The position numbers were made by a program, and so were the translations under genes. The notes below the pieces were generated by a model. That model ran no database searches, was not told the DNA's origin, and worked only from the letters and a program-made list of their open reading frames with translations. This document shows positions 45,222 through 54,828 of a stretch of DNA of 64,000 nt, one piece after another. Numbering within the stretch: position 1 is the first letter of the stretch; each line of letters starts with the position of its first letter. The DNA lies in contig NZ_JAIVLH010000019.1 of NCBI RefSeq assembly GCF_020524345.1, forward strand, positions 1 to 64,000. The letters are read 5' to 3'. Source of the DNA: Metabacillus niabensis (lineage in GTDB: Bacteria; Bacillota; Bacilli; Bacillales; Bacillaceae).

Positions 45222-46448
45222 ATGTTATCTAATAAAACAATTGAAATTGTGAAATCAACAGCACCAATCTTAGCTGAGCGTGGAGTGGAAATAACATCTT
45301 ATTTTTACAAAAGCATGTTTGAAGCACACCCTGAATTATTAAATATTTTTAATCATGCAAATCAAAAACAAGGTCGTCAGCAAACAGCTTTAGCCAATAC
45401 GGTTTATGCAGCAGCAACATATATTGATCAATTGGAAGTATTATTACCAGCTGTAAAACAAATTGCCCATAAACATCGAAGTTTAAATGTAAAAAAAGAA
45501 CATTATCCGATTGTAGGAGAATTCTTATTAAAAGCAATTAAAGATGTATTAGGAGATGCAGCGACACCTGATATCATTGAAGCTTGGGGAGAAGCATATG
45601 CAGTGATTGCACAAGTCTTTATCGGTGTTGAGGAAGAAATGTATAACAAAGCCAAGAATGAGGCTTGGGATGCGTTCAAGGCATTTAAGGTTGTTAAAAA
45701 GGAACAAGAAAGCTCTGTTATTACATCATTCTATCTTGAAGCTTCTGATGGTAAGCCAGTTCCAAATTTTCAAGCGGGTCAGTATATTACGATAAGATTA
45801 TCTATTCCAAATGAAGAGTATTTACTAAATCGTCAATACAGTCTTTCTGACTCTCCAGGGAAACAAACATTACGAATTTCCGTTAAAAGAGAAACAGGAA
45901 AAAACATAGATCAAAATGGTAAAGTATCAAATTATCTTCATGATTCAGTCAATGTTGGTGATGAAGTAGAAATTACCGCTCCTGCAGGTGACTTTGTTCT
46001 AGATGGATCAGCCAATTCTCCACTTTATCTCATTAGTGGTGGTGTCGGAATTACACCAATGCTTAGTATGCTAAAAACAGTTGGAGATAACCAGCCGAAT
46101 CGAATGGTAACATTTATCCAGGCAGCAAATGATGGATCTGTACAAGCATTTGAACAAGAAGTAAGTGAAGCGGTTCACTCGATGCCAAATGCAAAGAAAT
46201 ATGTCGTCCTCCAACAGCCAACTGTATCTGATCGTGAGGAAAATAAATTTGATTTTGAAGGATACTTAGATTTACAAAAGCTTGAACAGCTTGTGAAAGA
46301 AAAGGATGCAACATTCTATGTATGCGGTCCTGCACCATTTATGGGAAGTGTAATCGAAAACCTTCAAAGACTTGGTGTGAAATCAGAGAATATTAATTAT
46401 GAATTTTTTGGTCCTGCAATTGATTTAAAGCAGTATCAGGAAGCGTAA
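45222..46448 (+). CDS. hmp: flavohemoglobin Hmp
   Basis: This 408-aa NO dioxygenase has a globin domain (about residues 1-140; proximal heme ligand His85), an FAD-binding domain (about 150-260, with RQYSLSD) and an NAD-binding domain (about 265-400, with GGVGITPMLSM). It converts NO to nitrate using NADH and O2. AGGAG precedes ATG 45222. Divergence from nsrR and the dyad at its start site indicate NO induction through NsrR. Confidence 0.96.
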   Translation: MLSNKTIEIVKSTAPILAERGVEITSYFYKSMFEAHPELLNIFNHANQKQGRQQTALANTVYAAATYIDQLEVLLPAVKQIAHKHRSLNVKKEHYPIVGEFLLKAIKDVLGDAATPDIIEAWGEAYAVIAQVFIGVEEEMYNKAKNEAWDAFKAFKVVKKEQESSVITSFYLEASDGKPVPNFQAGQYITIRLSIPNEEYLLNRQYSLSDSPGKQTLRISVKRETGKNIDQNGKVSNYLHDSVNVGDEVEITAPAGDFVLDGSANSPLYLISGGVGITPMLSMLKTVGDNQPNRMVTFIQAANDGSVQAFEQEVSEAVHSMPNAKKYVVLQQPTVSDREENKFDFEGYLDLQKLEQLVKEKDATFYVCGPAPFMGSVIENLQRLGVKSENINYEFFGPAIDLKQYQEA

Positions 46449-46462
46449 ATATTGGATTGTAG

Positions 46463-46507
46463 CCACTAATTATAGGGATTTTGTTTCCCTATAGTTAGTG
46501 GTTTTTT
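46463..46507 (+). terminator. hmp terminator
   Basis: About 16-bp stem (46463-46478 with 46486-46501, one mismatch) and a T-run. Confidence 0.92.
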
Positions 46508-46618
46508 CTTTTGAATTTATTGTGTTCTGATGTTATAGAGTATATTTTTTTGGAAGGGGTATAGTTAAACCTATCAGCTAGTATTATGCTTATATCTTTG
46601 TAAAGTTAGGTGAGATAG

Positions 46619-46996
46619 ATGGAGAAAGACTTGGAACAAAAGCAAAAAACGATTGATTCTAAGTATATACAACAACACCTGGCAAATGAGCGCACATTTT
46701 TAGCTTGGGTCCGGACGGCGATTGCGATTATTGGGGTAGGATTTCTTGTTTCAAATTTACATGAAAATATGGAGCCGAATCTTTCACGGGTTAGTGATTA
46801 TTTAGCCAATATTATTGGGATAACATCTGTTGGAGTAGGAATTTTAACGATCATTATGGCAACCATTGCGTATTTACGAAAATACAAAGCGATTAACGAA
46901 CAAACATTTAGAACCCCGAAAATAACCGTAATTACACTTGGGATCTTTGTGGTCGTGATTGCGTTTATTTTTGGTATTTACTTTTTATTAATGTAG
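46619..46996 (+). CDS. DUF202 (YidH-like) membrane protein
   Basis: This 125-aa protein has three membrane helices (about residues 33-50, 72-92, 103-123) and the DUF202 signature (HLANERTFLAWVRTAIA) before the first. AGGTGAG precedes ATG 46619. Function of the family is not established. Confidence 0.88.
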   Translation: MEKDLEQKQKTIDSKYIQQHLANERTFLAWVRTAIAIIGVGFLVSNLHENMEPNLSRVSDYLANIIGITSVGVGILTIIMATIAYLRKYKAINEQTFRTPKITVITLGIFVVVIAFIFGIYFLLM

Positions 46997-47026
46997 AAAT
47001 GCTAGTATCTCCCTTTGAACAGATTA

Positions 47027-47055
47027 GCATGTTTTTCAACTAAGGCTCATACATT
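47027..47055 (+). promoter_or_regulatory. sigma-E promoter of spoVR
   Basis: GCATGTT (47027-47033), 14 nt, then CATACATT (47048-47055), which fits the sigma-E -10 consensus CATACAnT exactly. The start codon is 30 nt later. spoVR is known as a sigma-E gene in B. subtilis. Confidence 0.75.
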
Positions 47056-47084
47056 ATTGTAAGATTTGCTTTAGGGGGGAGACC

Positions 47085-48503
47085 ATGAAAGCAGCTGATC
47101 AAAAGGCTCTGGAATATGCTATTAGTGAAATAACCGAGGTTGCGAAAGGCTTCGGACTTGATTTTTATCCAATGAGATATGAGATATGTCCTGCTGATAT
47201 TATTTATACATTTGGTGCATATGGTATGCCTACAAGGTTTTCACACTGGAGCTTTGGGAAACAATTTCACAAAATGAAGCTTCAATACGATTTAGGGTTG
47301 AGTAAGATTTATGAACTTGTCATTAACTCAGATCCTTGCTACGCATTTCTTCTAGATACTAACTCTTTAATCCAAAATAAATTAATCGTCGCTCACGTTT
47401 TGGCACATTGTGACTTTTTCAAAAATAATTCACGTTTTAGTAATACAAAACGTGAAATGGTTGAGAGTATGTCTGCCACAGCAGAGCGAATTAAGAAATA
47501 TGAACTCATTCACGGAAGACAAGAGGTAGAAACGTTTTTAGATGCCGTTCTTTCCATACAGGAACATATTGATCCTTCCCTTGTTCGTCCAAAACTTTCT
47601 TGGACGATTGATGACATTGAATTCGAGGAAGACGAGGAAGAGCAAAAGGTCACTCCATATGATGACCTTTGGAATCTTGATAAAAAAGCGGAACCCAAAT
47701 CTACAATAAAAAAGAAGAAAAAGAAATTTCCGCCTTCACCTGAGAAAGATATTTTATTATTTATTGAAGAATACAGCAGGGAACTAGAGGATTGGCAACG
47801 TGATATTTTAACGATGATGAGAGAAGAAATGCTCTATTTCTGGCCACAGCTTGAAACGAAAATCATGAATGAAGGCTGGGCTTCGTACTGGCACCAACGA
47901 ATTATCAGGGAGCTTGATTTAACATCTGATGAAGCAGTTGAATTTGCAAAGCTGAATGCAGGTGTTGTACAGCCATCAAAAACGAGCATTAATCCGTATT
48001 ACTTAGGTCTGAAAATTTTTGAAGATATTGAAGAGAGATACGATAACCCGACAGAAGAAATGAAAATGTTCGGTGCAAAGCCTGGGTCCGGCCGTGAAAA
48101 AATGTTTGAAGTCCGTGAAGTGGAATCTGATATTTCGTTCATCCGAAATTACTTAACAAAAGACCTTGTGATGCGCGAGGATATGTACTTATTCCAAAAG
48201 CAGGGCCGGGATTATAAAATTGTTGATAAAGGCTGGGAATCAGTACGCGATCAGCTTGTCAGCATGAGGGTAAATGGCGGATTCCCGTACATTACGGTAA
48301 ATGACGGAGACTATTTAAAAAACAATGAACTTTACTTAAAGCACTGGTTTGAAGACATTGAGCTTGATCTAAAATACTTAGAGAAGGTGCTTCCATATAT
48401 CTATCAATTATGGGGCAGACCTGTTCATATGGAAAGTATGCTGGAAGGAAAAAGTGTGTTGTTTTCTTATGATGGTAAAAGTGTATCAAGACGATACTTG
48501 TAA
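47085..48503 (+). CDS. spoVR: SpoVR, spore cortex formation protein
   Basis: This 472-aa protein matches SpoVR of B. subtilis (468 aa), required for normal spore cortex and made in the mother cell. The family (YcgB in E. coli) is conserved and genetically linked to PrkA/YeaG and YhbH/YeaH. An acidic, Lys-rich low-complexity insert lies at about residues 180-220. GGGGGGAG precedes ATG 47085, and a sigma-E-like promoter is at 47027-47055. A terminator follows directly. Confidence 0.96.
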   Translation: MKAADQKALEYAISEITEVAKGFGLDFYPMRYEICPADIIYTFGAYGMPTRFSHWSFGKQFHKMKLQYDLGLSKIYELVINSDPCYAFLLDTNSLIQNKLIVAHVLAHCDFFKNNSRFSNTKREMVESMSATAERIKKYELIHGRQEVETFLDAVLSIQEHIDPSLVRPKLSWTIDDIEFEEDEEEQKVTPYDDLWNLDKKAEPKSTIKKKKKKFPPSPEKDILLFIEEYSRELEDWQRDILTMMREEMLYFWPQLETKIMNEGWASYWHQRIIRELDLTSDEAVEFAKLNAGVVQPSKTSINPYYLGLKIFEDIEERYDNPTEEMKMFGAKPGSGREKMFEVREVESDISFIRNYLTKDLVMREDMYLFQKQGRDYKIVDKGWESVRDQLVSMRVNGGFPYITVNDGDYLKNNELYLKHWFEDIELDLKYLEKVLPYIYQLWGRPVHMESMLEGKSVLFSYDGKSVSRRYL

Positions 48504-48531
48504 AAAAAACGCTGCTTTGCAGTGTTTTTTT
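48504..48531 (+). terminator. spoVR terminator
   Basis: A-rich/T-rich stem with ACGCTGC paired to GCAGTGT (48509-48515 with 48519-48525, one G-T) and T-run. Confidence 0.88.
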
Positions 48532-48579
48532 GCATGAATTAGAATCTTTTCGTCATAATATAAAAAACATATTTATCTC

Positions 48580-48615
48580 TTGAATATATAAGTAAATTAT
48601 TATATAGTAATTTAC
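48580..48615 (+). promoter_or_regulatory. arsRBC promoter/operator
   Basis: Sigma-A elements TTGAAT (48580-48585) and TATAGT (48603-48608) are 17 nt apart. A perfect 8-bp dyad, GTAAATTA (48592-48599) and TAATTTAC (48608-48615), spans the spacer and -10. It is the likely site of the ArsR encoded next. AATATATAAGTAAATT (48583-48598) recurs before arsD at 50787-50802. Confidence 0.82.
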
Positions 48616-48637
48616 AGATATAATTGGAGGTGTAACG

Positions 48638-48982
48638 ATGCTAGAAACATCCATTGAAATAGATAAAGCTGCAACTGTATTAAAACTATTAGGTGACAAA
48701 ACACGTTTAACAATGGTTAAAATGTTAGATTCAAATGATTGTTGTGTATGTGAATTTGTTGAGATTTTTAAAGCAAGTCAACCTGCCATTAGTCAACATC
48801 TCCGAAAACTAAAGGATGCAGGAATTGTTCAAGAAATGAGAAGGGGGCAGTGGATCATTTATTCATTAAACAAAAGCAGTGATTATTATCCATTTGTTCA
48901 AAACATACTTAAACACCTTCCGAACCAGGATTATCGAATAAAAGAATTAGAAGAGCAAGGACTACGTATTTCATGTGAATAA
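48638..48982 (+). CDS. arsR: ArsR arsenite-responsive repressor (CxC in helix 3 type)
   Basis: This 114-aa ArsR/SmtB winged-helix repressor carries Cys35, Cys36 and Cys38 (CCVC) in the metal-binding helix, the R773-ArsR-like position (ELCVC motif). As(III) or Sb(III) binding releases the operator. GGAGG precedes ATG 48638. arsB starts 12 nt after the stop. It is unlike the second ArsR of the island (56316-56639), which has its cysteines at the C-terminus. Confidence 0.94.
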   Translation: MLETSIEIDKAATVLKLLGDKTRLTMVKMLDSNDCCVCEFVEIFKASQPAISQHLRKLKDAGIVQEMRRGQWIIYSLNKSSDYYPFVQNILKHLPNQDYRIKELEEQGLRISCE

Positions 48983-48994
48983 TGGAGGTATGAA

Positions 48995-50293
48995 ATGACA
49001 TCAGTAATTTTGGCATCGGCCATCTTTTTACTAACACTTACACTCGTCATATGGCAACCGAAAGGGTTATCCATCGGCTGGTCTGCATGTGGCGGCGCCA
49101 TTTTAGCCCTTCTTGTAGGTGTTGTTGATTTTAAAGATGTACTAGATGTAACATCAATTGTTTGGAACGCGACCTTAGCGTTTATAGCTATTATCATTAT
49201 TTCTCTAATACTAGATGAAATTGGCTTCTTTGAATGGTCAGCTTTGCACATGGCTAGGGCTGCTAAAGGTAACGGTATTAAAATGTTTGTTTATGTAAGT
49301 ATTCTTGGAGCTATTGTAGCTGCATTCTTTGCAAACGATGGAGCTGCTTTAATACTGACACCAATTGTCCTTGCGATGGTAAGAAATTTAAACTTTAGTG
49401 AAAAAATGGTCTTTCCGTTTATTATCGCTAGCGGTTTTATCGCAGATACAACATCTCTTCCCTTAGTAGTAAGTAACTTAGTGAACATTGTATCAGCTGA
49501 CTTCTTTGGGATAGGGTTTGTTGAGTTTGCATCTAGGATGATCATTCCAAACTTTTTCTCACTAGGTGCAAGTATTTTGGTTTTATTTCTCTTTTTCCGT
49601 AAAAGTATACCTCGTAACTACGACTTAACTCAGCTAAAAAAACCTGTTGAAGCCATACGAGATGAAAAGATGTTCAAATTGTCTTGGATTGTTTTGGGTA
49701 TATTACTTGTTGGATATTTTGCAAGTGAGTTTATTGGAATTCCAGTATCCATCATCGCTGGTATTGTAGCCATCTTCTTCTTAGTTATGGCAAAAAGAAG
49801 TCCTGTGGTTAACACAAAAACCGTCATAAAAGGAGCACCTTGGGCAATTGTCTTTTTCTCAATCGGAATGTATGTCGTTGTTTACAGCTTACGAAATGTT
49901 GGGTTAACAAATGTATTAGCTGATTTAATTCAAGTAACAGCAGACCAAGGGTTGTTTGCAGCAACAGTTGGAATGGGCTTTATTGCTGCGATCTTATCAT
50001 CAATAATGAACAACATGCCAACGGTTATGATCGATGCACTAGCCATTTCGGATACGAATACAAGTGGTGTGATAAGAGAAGCTCTTATTTATGCAAACGT
50101 GATTGGTTCTGATTTAGGACCGAAAATTACACCAATTGGCTCTTTAGCTACTTTATTATGGCTTCATGTCTTATCTTTAAAAGGTGTAAAAATCTCTTGG
50201 GGCACTTATTTTAAAACAGGAATTATCCTAACCATCCCAACATTGTTTATTACCCTTGTTGGTTTATATATTTGGTTACTTATCATCCATTAA
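48995..50293 (+). CDS. arsB: arsenite efflux permease ArsB
   Basis: This 432-aa membrane protein with about 11-12 helices matches ArsB, which exports arsenite and antimonite using the proton gradient, or ATP when paired with ArsA. GGAGGT lies 5 nt before ATG 48995. It is co-transcribed with arsR and arsC; arsA is encoded 900 bases downstream. Confidence 0.95.
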   Translation: MTSVILASAIFLLTLTLVIWQPKGLSIGWSACGGAILALLVGVVDFKDVLDVTSIVWNATLAFIAIIIISLILDEIGFFEWSALHMARAAKGNGIKMFVYVSILGAIVAAFFANDGAALILTPIVLAMVRNLNFSEKMVFPFIIASGFIADTTSLPLVVSNLVNIVSADFFGIGFVEFASRMIIPNFFSLGASILVLFLFFRKSIPRNYDLTQLKKPVEAIRDEKMFKLSWIVLGILLVGYFASEFIGIPVSIIAGIVAIFFLVMAKRSPVVNTKTVIKGAPWAIVFFSIGMYVVVYSLRNVGLTNVLADLIQVTADQGLFAATVGMGFIAAILSSIMNNMPTVMIDALAISDTNTSGVIREALIYANVIGSDLGPKITPIGSLATLLWLHVLSLKGVKISWGTYFKTGIILTIPTLFITLVGLYIWLLIIH

Positions 50294-50318
50294 TCTTATC
50301 TAAAAAGGAGAAATAAAC

Positions 50319-50738
50319 ATGTCTAAAAAAACAATCTACTTCTTATGTACAGGAAATTCTTGCAGAAGCCAAATGGCAGAAGGCTGGGCAAAAAAGCATT
50401 TAGGTGATGAGTGGAATGTGTATAGTGCAGGTATTGAGGCTCACGGTTTAAATCCAAATGCAGTGAAAGCAATGAAAGAAGCTGGAATTGATATTTCAAA
50501 TCAAACTTCAGATATTATTGACCCTGAAATTTTAAATAATGCTGATTTAGTTGTTACGTTATGTGGCGATGCAGCAGATAAATGTCCAATGACGCCACCA
50601 CATGTTAAAAGAGAGCATTGGGGATTTGATGATCCAGCTAAAGCAGAAGGTACAGATGAGGAAAAATGGGCGTTCTTCCAACGTGTACGCGATGAAATTG
50701 GCGAACGAATTGAACGTTTCGCTAAAACTGGAGAATAA
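50319..50738 (+). CDS. arsC: thioredoxin-coupled arsenate reductase ArsC
   Basis: This 139-aa enzyme of the low-molecular-weight phosphatase fold reduces arsenate to arsenite. It has the catalytic loop CTGNSCRS (Cys10) and resolving cysteines Cys82 and Cys89, at the same positions as in S. aureus and B. subtilis ArsC. It depends on thioredoxin, and a thioredoxin reductase gene lies in the same island. AAAGGAG precedes ATG 50319. Confidence 0.96.
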   Translation: MSKKTIYFLCTGNSCRSQMAEGWAKKHLGDEWNVYSAGIEAHGLNPNAVKAMKEAGIDISNQTSDIIDPEILNNADLVVTLCGDAADKCPMTPPHVKREHWGFDDPAKAEGTDEEKWAFFQRVRDEIGERIERFAKTGE

Positions 50739-50750
50739 TAAAAAAGACAG

Positions 50751-50785
50751 AAGCCGTGAGACCTCCTCTCGGCTTTCACTTTAAT
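50751..50785 (+). terminator. weak terminator after arsC
   Basis: AAGCCG (50751-50756) pairs with CGGCTT (50770-50775), extended inside by GAG/CTC. The following tract is only moderately T-rich. Confidence 0.5.
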
Positions 50786-50786
50786 A

Positions 50787-50809
50787 AATATATAAGTAAA
50801 TTCTTATAT
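50787..50809 (+). promoter_or_regulatory. second ArsR operator before arsD
   Basis: AATATATAAGTAAATT (50787-50802) is identical to the arsR promoter core, and TTATAT follows in both. The -35 and -10 positions are less consensus here (ATAAAT, TATCTT). It suggests ArsR control of arsDA and the genes after it. Confidence 0.65.
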
Positions 50810-50831
50810 CTTAATAAAGGGGATGAAACCT

Positions 50832-51191
50832 TTGAAAGTTGAAATATTTGACCCAGCAATGTGTTGTTCAACAGGTGTATGCGGTCCGAGTGTTGATCCT
50901 GAATTAACTCGTATTGCCTCAGCTGTTTACTCACTAGAGAAAAAAGGATTTGAAATAAAAAGATATAATCTTGCAAATGAGCCAGGTGTTTTTGCTGAGA
51001 ATAATGAAATCACTCAATTACTTACTGAAAAGGGTCCCGATGTCCTTCCTGTAACACTCGTTGATAAGAAAATCAAAAAAATTGGTGAATATCCAACAAA
51101 TGATGAACTTTCTGAATGGTTTGGCGTTAAGACAGATGAATTAAAAGAAAAGCCTAAGGATAAATTATCAATTAATTTAAAGCAACTGTAA
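50832..51191 (+). CDS. arsD: arsenic metallochaperone ArsD
   Basis: This 119-aa chaperone passes arsenite to the ArsA ATPase. The cysteines that bind As(III) are Cys11, Cys12 and Cys17 (MCCSTGVCG). TTG 50832 lies 9 nt after AAAGGGG, whereas the ATG at 50823 is in contact with it; the ATG start would add three residues. The C-terminal tail is Lys-rich. arsA starts 20 nt after the stop. Confidence 0.93.
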   Translation: MKVEIFDPAMCCSTGVCGPSVDPELTRIASAVYSLEKKGFEIKRYNLANEPGVFAENNEITQLLTEKGPDVLPVTLVDKKIKKIGEYPTNDELSEWFGVKTDELKEKPKDKLSINLKQL

Positions 51192-51211
51192 TACAAGGAA
51201 GAAGGGATAAA

Positions 51212-52984
51212 ATGTATCAGCCTTTTAATCCAAAGAGTATCGATACTCCATATTTATTCTTTACCGGTAAAGGCGGGGTTGGAAAAACTTCAACTGCCTG
51301 TGCATCAGCTGTTGCATTAGCTGATGCTGGTAAAAAGATATTACTTGTCAGTACAGATCCAGCTTCTAACTTACAGGATGTATTAGAGACTGAATTAACG
51401 AATATACCAAAATTGATTACCAAAATACCTAATCTTTATGCTTGTAATATAGACCCAGAAGAAGCCGCAAAAAATTATCGTGAAAAAGTTGTTGGACCCT
51501 ATCGCGATAAATTGCCTGAATCAGTAGTTGCAACAATGGAAGAGCAATTATCGGGTGCCTGTACAGTAGAAATAGCTGCTTTTGATGAATTTACAAGTTT
51601 ATTAACAGATGAATCCACTGTAAAAGAGTATAATCATATTCTTTTTGATACAGCACCAACGGGACACACGTTAAGGCTATTACAACTTCCAATAGCATGG
51701 AGTGGATTTTTAGAGGAAAGTACACATGGTGCTTCATGTTTAGGACCACTATCGGGTTTAGGAAATAAGAAAGATTTGTATTCTAAAACTGTAGAAGCTC
51801 TGTCAGACTCAACCAAAACAACGCTATGCTTAGTAAGTAGGCCTGAAGTCTCTTCATTAAATGAGGCTAATCGGGCATCAATAGAGTTAAAGGGAATTGG
51901 GATAAACAATCAAATAGTCGTCATGAATGGCTTGTTAAAATCATATGTTCCAGATGATGCTGTATCAGCAGCTTTTTATCATCGTCAGCAACTTGCATTG
52001 AAATCTATACCTGAGGATCTGAAACAAATCCCTAATTATTCTCTACCATTTGTATCTTATTCCTTAACTGGCATCCAAAATCTTCGTTATTTATTGAAAC
52101 AATATTCATTACCTGAATCAGAAATGAAAGATGATTTGGATTACGACATATCTTTCAATGAACTAAACGATGTAATTAATGATCTATCAGAGTCAAACAA
52201 AAGAATTATTTTTACTATGGGAAAAGGAGGAGTAGGTAAAACAACCGTTGCATCAGCAATTGCAGTGGGTCTTGTAGAAAAAGGACATAAAGTTCATTTA
52301 ACAACAACAGACCCTGCTTCCCATTTAAACTATATGTTTGAAAACAGTAAATTAAATAAAGACCTGACCATTAGTTCAATTAATCCTCATGAGGAAGTTG
52401 TAAAATATAAGAAAGAAATTCTTACAAAAGTTGGTAAAGACCTTGATGAAGAAGGACTTGCATACTTACAAGAGGATTTAAACTCACCATGTACAGAAGA
52501 AATTGCTGTATTTCGAGCTTTTGCAGAAGTTGTAGCAAAGTCAGAAGAGGAAATTGTTGTAATTGATACAGCACCGACTGGACATACATTGTTGTTGTTA
52601 GATTCAGCACAGAATTATCATAAAGAACTTAGTCGTTCTTCCGGAGAAGTGCCTCAAAGTGTAGTTAAGTTACTTCCAAGGTTAAGAAACCCTGAAGAAA
52701 CGAGTGTTGTTATTGTTACGTTAGCTGAAACAACACCTGTTTTAGAAACTGCGAGACTTCAACAAGACTTAAAACGAGCAGAAATTCAACCAGTTTGGTG
52801 GGTAATTAATCAGAGTTTATATGCAACTAAAACTCGAGACCCAATCTTAATGGGAAGAGCTGTTTCCGAAAAAAAATGGATTACTAAGGTCAACGAGGAG
52901 TTGGCTACTCGCTCTGCTATAATTCCTTGGATTAGCAAAGAGAAGATAGGATATGAAGAAGTTAAAGATTATGTCAGGTCATAG
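51212..52984 (+). CDS. arsA: arsenite efflux ATPase ArsA
   Basis: This 590-aa protein is a tandem duplication of two P-loop ATPase halves, each with GKGGVGKT (residues 19-26 and near 337-345) and the DTAPTGHT switch motif. Conserved cysteines occur in GACTVEI, GASCLGP and SPCTEEI, matching the metalloid-binding sites. ArsA receives As(III) from ArsD and drives ArsB. It is cotranscribed with arsD and trxB. Confidence 0.96.
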   Translation: MYQPFNPKSIDTPYLFFTGKGGVGKTSTACASAVALADAGKKILLVSTDPASNLQDVLETELTNIPKLITKIPNLYACNIDPEEAAKNYREKVVGPYRDKLPESVVATMEEQLSGACTVEIAAFDEFTSLLTDESTVKEYNHILFDTAPTGHTLRLLQLPIAWSGFLEESTHGASCLGPLSGLGNKKDLYSKTVEALSDSTKTTLCLVSRPEVSSLNEANRASIELKGIGINNQIVVMNGLLKSYVPDDAVSAAFYHRQQLALKSIPEDLKQIPNYSLPFVSYSLTGIQNLRYLLKQYSLPESEMKDDLDYDISFNELNDVINDLSESNKRIIFTMGKGGVGKTTVASAIAVGLVEKGHKVHLTTTDPASHLNYMFENSKLNKDLTISSINPHEEVVKYKKEILTKVGKDLDEEGLAYLQEDLNSPCTEEIAVFRAFAEVVAKSEEEIVVIDTAPTGHTLLLLDSAQNYHKELSRSSGEVPQSVVKLLPRLRNPEETSVVIVTLAETTPVLETARLQQDLKRAEIQPVWWVINQSLYATKTRDPILMGRAVSEKKWITKVNEELATRSAIIPWISKEKIGYEEVKDYVRS

Positions 52985-53002
52985 CTAATATGGAGGGTGA
53001 AA

Positions 53003-53950
53003 ATGGAGAAAGTCATCATTTTAGGAACAGGACCCGCAGGGTTAACTGCTGCAGTCTATCTAGCAAGAGCAAATATGAAACCAATTGTTATTGAAGGGGA
53101 TCAACCAGGAGGACAATTAACATTAACAACTGAGGTTGAAAACTTTCCAGGTTTTATTGATGGTATTACGGGACCAGAATTAATGGATAACATGAGAAAG
53201 CAAGCAGAGCGTTTTGGAGCAGAATTTAAAAGAGGATGGGTAACTGAAGTTGATTTATCTAAGAAACCTTATCGCTTACAAGTCAATGGTTTAGGTGAGA
53301 TTGTAACTGAATCCCTTATCCTTTCAACAGGTGCATCGGCAAAACTTTTAAACATACAAGGTGAGAAAGAAAATATTGGTAGGGGAGTTAGTACCTGTGC
53401 AACCTGTGATGGATTCTTCTTTCGAAATAAAAAAGTTATTATTGTTGGTGGTGGAGATTCTGCGATGGAAGAAGCAAATTTCTTAACGAAGTTTGCAAGT
53501 GAAGTTGTTATAGTTCATAGAAGAAATGAGCTTCGTGCTTCAAAAATCATGCAGGACCGTGCAAAAGAGAATCCAAAAATATCATGGGAACTTAATCAAA
53601 CACCGCTAGAAGTAACGGCTGGAGAAAATGGTGTTACAGGATTAAAAGTAAAAGATAATGAAACAAATAAAGAAAAAATTATTCAAACTGATGGTATTTT
53701 CGTTGCCATCGGTCATACGCCAAATACATCATTTTTAAATGGTCAAATTGATACCGATGAAACAGGATATATAAACGTTATACCTGGAACAACTGAAACC
53801 AATATACCTGGTGTTTTTGCTTGTGGGGATGTACAAGATAAAAGATACCGTCAAGCAATAACAGCTGCGGGTACTGGATGTATGGCTGCTTTAGATGCTG
53901 AAAGATATTTAGAAGGAAATGCAATTCATGATTGGAGCAAATCATTATAA
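53003..53950 (+). CDS. trxB: thioredoxin reductase (ars-operon TrxB)
   Basis: This 315-aa NADPH flavoenzyme has the FAD motif GTGPAG near its start, the active-site CATC (Cys132, Cys135), and the NADPH motif GGGDSAMEE. It reduces thioredoxin. ATG 53003 follows GGAGGG by 5 nt; the track start (52997 GTG) overlaps it. As a second copy beside arsA it would supply reducing power to thioredoxin-dependent ArsC. Confidence 0.94.
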   Translation: MEKVIILGTGPAGLTAAVYLARANMKPIVIEGDQPGGQLTLTTEVENFPGFIDGITGPELMDNMRKQAERFGAEFKRGWVTEVDLSKKPYRLQVNGLGEIVTESLILSTGASAKLLNIQGEKENIGRGVSTCATCDGFFFRNKKVIIVGGGDSAMEEANFLTKFASEVVIVHRRNELRASKIMQDRAKENPKISWELNQTPLEVTAGENGVTGLKVKDNETNKEKIIQTDGIFVAIGHTPNTSFLNGQIDTDETGYINVIPGTTETNIPGVFACGDVQDKRYRQAITAAGTGCMAALDAERYLEGNAIHDWSKSL

Positions 53951-53964
53951 TAGGAGGTGTTAAT

Positions 53965-54393
53965 ATGACAACAAAGAATTACCATGAATTATTGAAAGAT
54001 CGTATTTATATCGGTGGTGCAGATGATATTCATGATGTGATGAAAAATGAAAAAGTCGATGTAGCATATGATTTAAGAGCAGAGGCACCAAAAGAAGAAT
54101 CACCATATAATCGTGTGCACAGTCCAATTGTTGATGATGCAGACCAACAAGATGAATCTGTTAAGAAATCCATTGATCATGTAGTTAATGCATATAATGA
54201 AGGGAAAAATGTGTATTTTCACTGCCAAGGCGGTAGTAATCGAACAGGTACTGTTGCAATTGGAACACTTTTAGCATTAGGAAAAGCAAATACAATCGAG
54301 GAAGCAGAGGATATTGCAAAGACTGCACGACCAAAAATTAATGTGAAACCTGAGATGAAAGAAACGTTAAAAAGAATCTATCCAAATGTATAG
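53965..54393 (+). CDS. dual-specificity/tyrosine phosphatase-like protein in ars operon
   Basis: This 142-aa protein has the cysteine phosphatase P-loop HCQGGSNRTG (Cys87, Arg93, CX5R) and an upstream acidic loop (VDDAD, residues 56-60) that could provide the general acid. This is the dual-specificity phosphatase fold, not that of ArsC. ATG 53965 has AGGAGGT upstream; the longer track start overlaps the trxB end. Arsenate resembles phosphate, so a role in arsenate chemistry is possible; no such function is established to my knowledge. Confidence 0.85.
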   Translation: MTTKNYHELLKDRIYIGGADDIHDVMKNEKVDVAYDLRAEAPKEESPYNRVHSPIVDDADQQDESVKKSIDHVVNAYNEGKNVYFHCQGGSNRTGTVAIGTLLALGKANTIEEAEDIAKTARPKINVKPEMKETLKRIYPNV

Positions 54394-54415
54394 TAATCAA
54401 TAGGGGGAAATGGTA

Positions 54416-54691
54416 GTGGAAATTACTGATGGAGCAAAAGAACTGTTAGAAAACTTTTTAAATGAAAAAGAGGCAGAAGGAATTCGTCTTACTTCTGTTG
54501 CTGGGTGTTGTGGACCGCAATTTACGATCTCTTTAGATGCACCAGAGGAATCTGATACAGTACAAACGATTAACGGTATAAAAGTAGCGATTGATTCACA
54601 AATTACTGGAACAGAAGAATTAACTCTAGATAAAGAGGTAAATCAAGACGGTGCAGGCTTAGTTTTATTGGGAGCAAGCAACTGTTGTTAA
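54416..54691 (+). CDS. HesB/IscA-like small protein with double CC motifs
   Basis: This 91-aa protein has the fold signature of HesB/IscA (A-type Fe-S carrier) proteins. The cysteines are arranged as Cys31-Cys32 (GCCGPQF) and a C-terminal Cys90-Cys91. GTG 54416 is 8 nt after AGGGGG; ATG 54410 is too close. It ends the arsD-arsA-trxB-phosphatase operon before a terminator. The vicinal cysteine pairs could bind As(III) as well as iron; that is inference. Confidence 0.75.
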   Translation: MEITDGAKELLENFLNEKEAEGIRLTSVAGCCGPQFTISLDAPEESDTVQTINGIKVAIDSQITGTEELTLDKEVNQDGAGLVLLGASNCC

Positions 54692-54704
54692 TTAAATATC
54701 CATA

Positions 54705-54729
54705 GGGGAGTCTTTGACTTCCTTTTTTC
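54705..54729 (+). terminator. terminator of the arsDA operon
   Basis: GGGGAGTC (54705-54712) pairs imperfectly with GACTTCC (54716-54722), then a T-run. Confidence 0.7.
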
Positions 54730-54828
54730 TTTTCTATGTTTATTGAATCAGTGAATATTGAAACCATTTAAATCATTTATAAATGCCACCGTTTCTTTTT
54801 GATTATTTTGAAGCATTGATATAGATAA

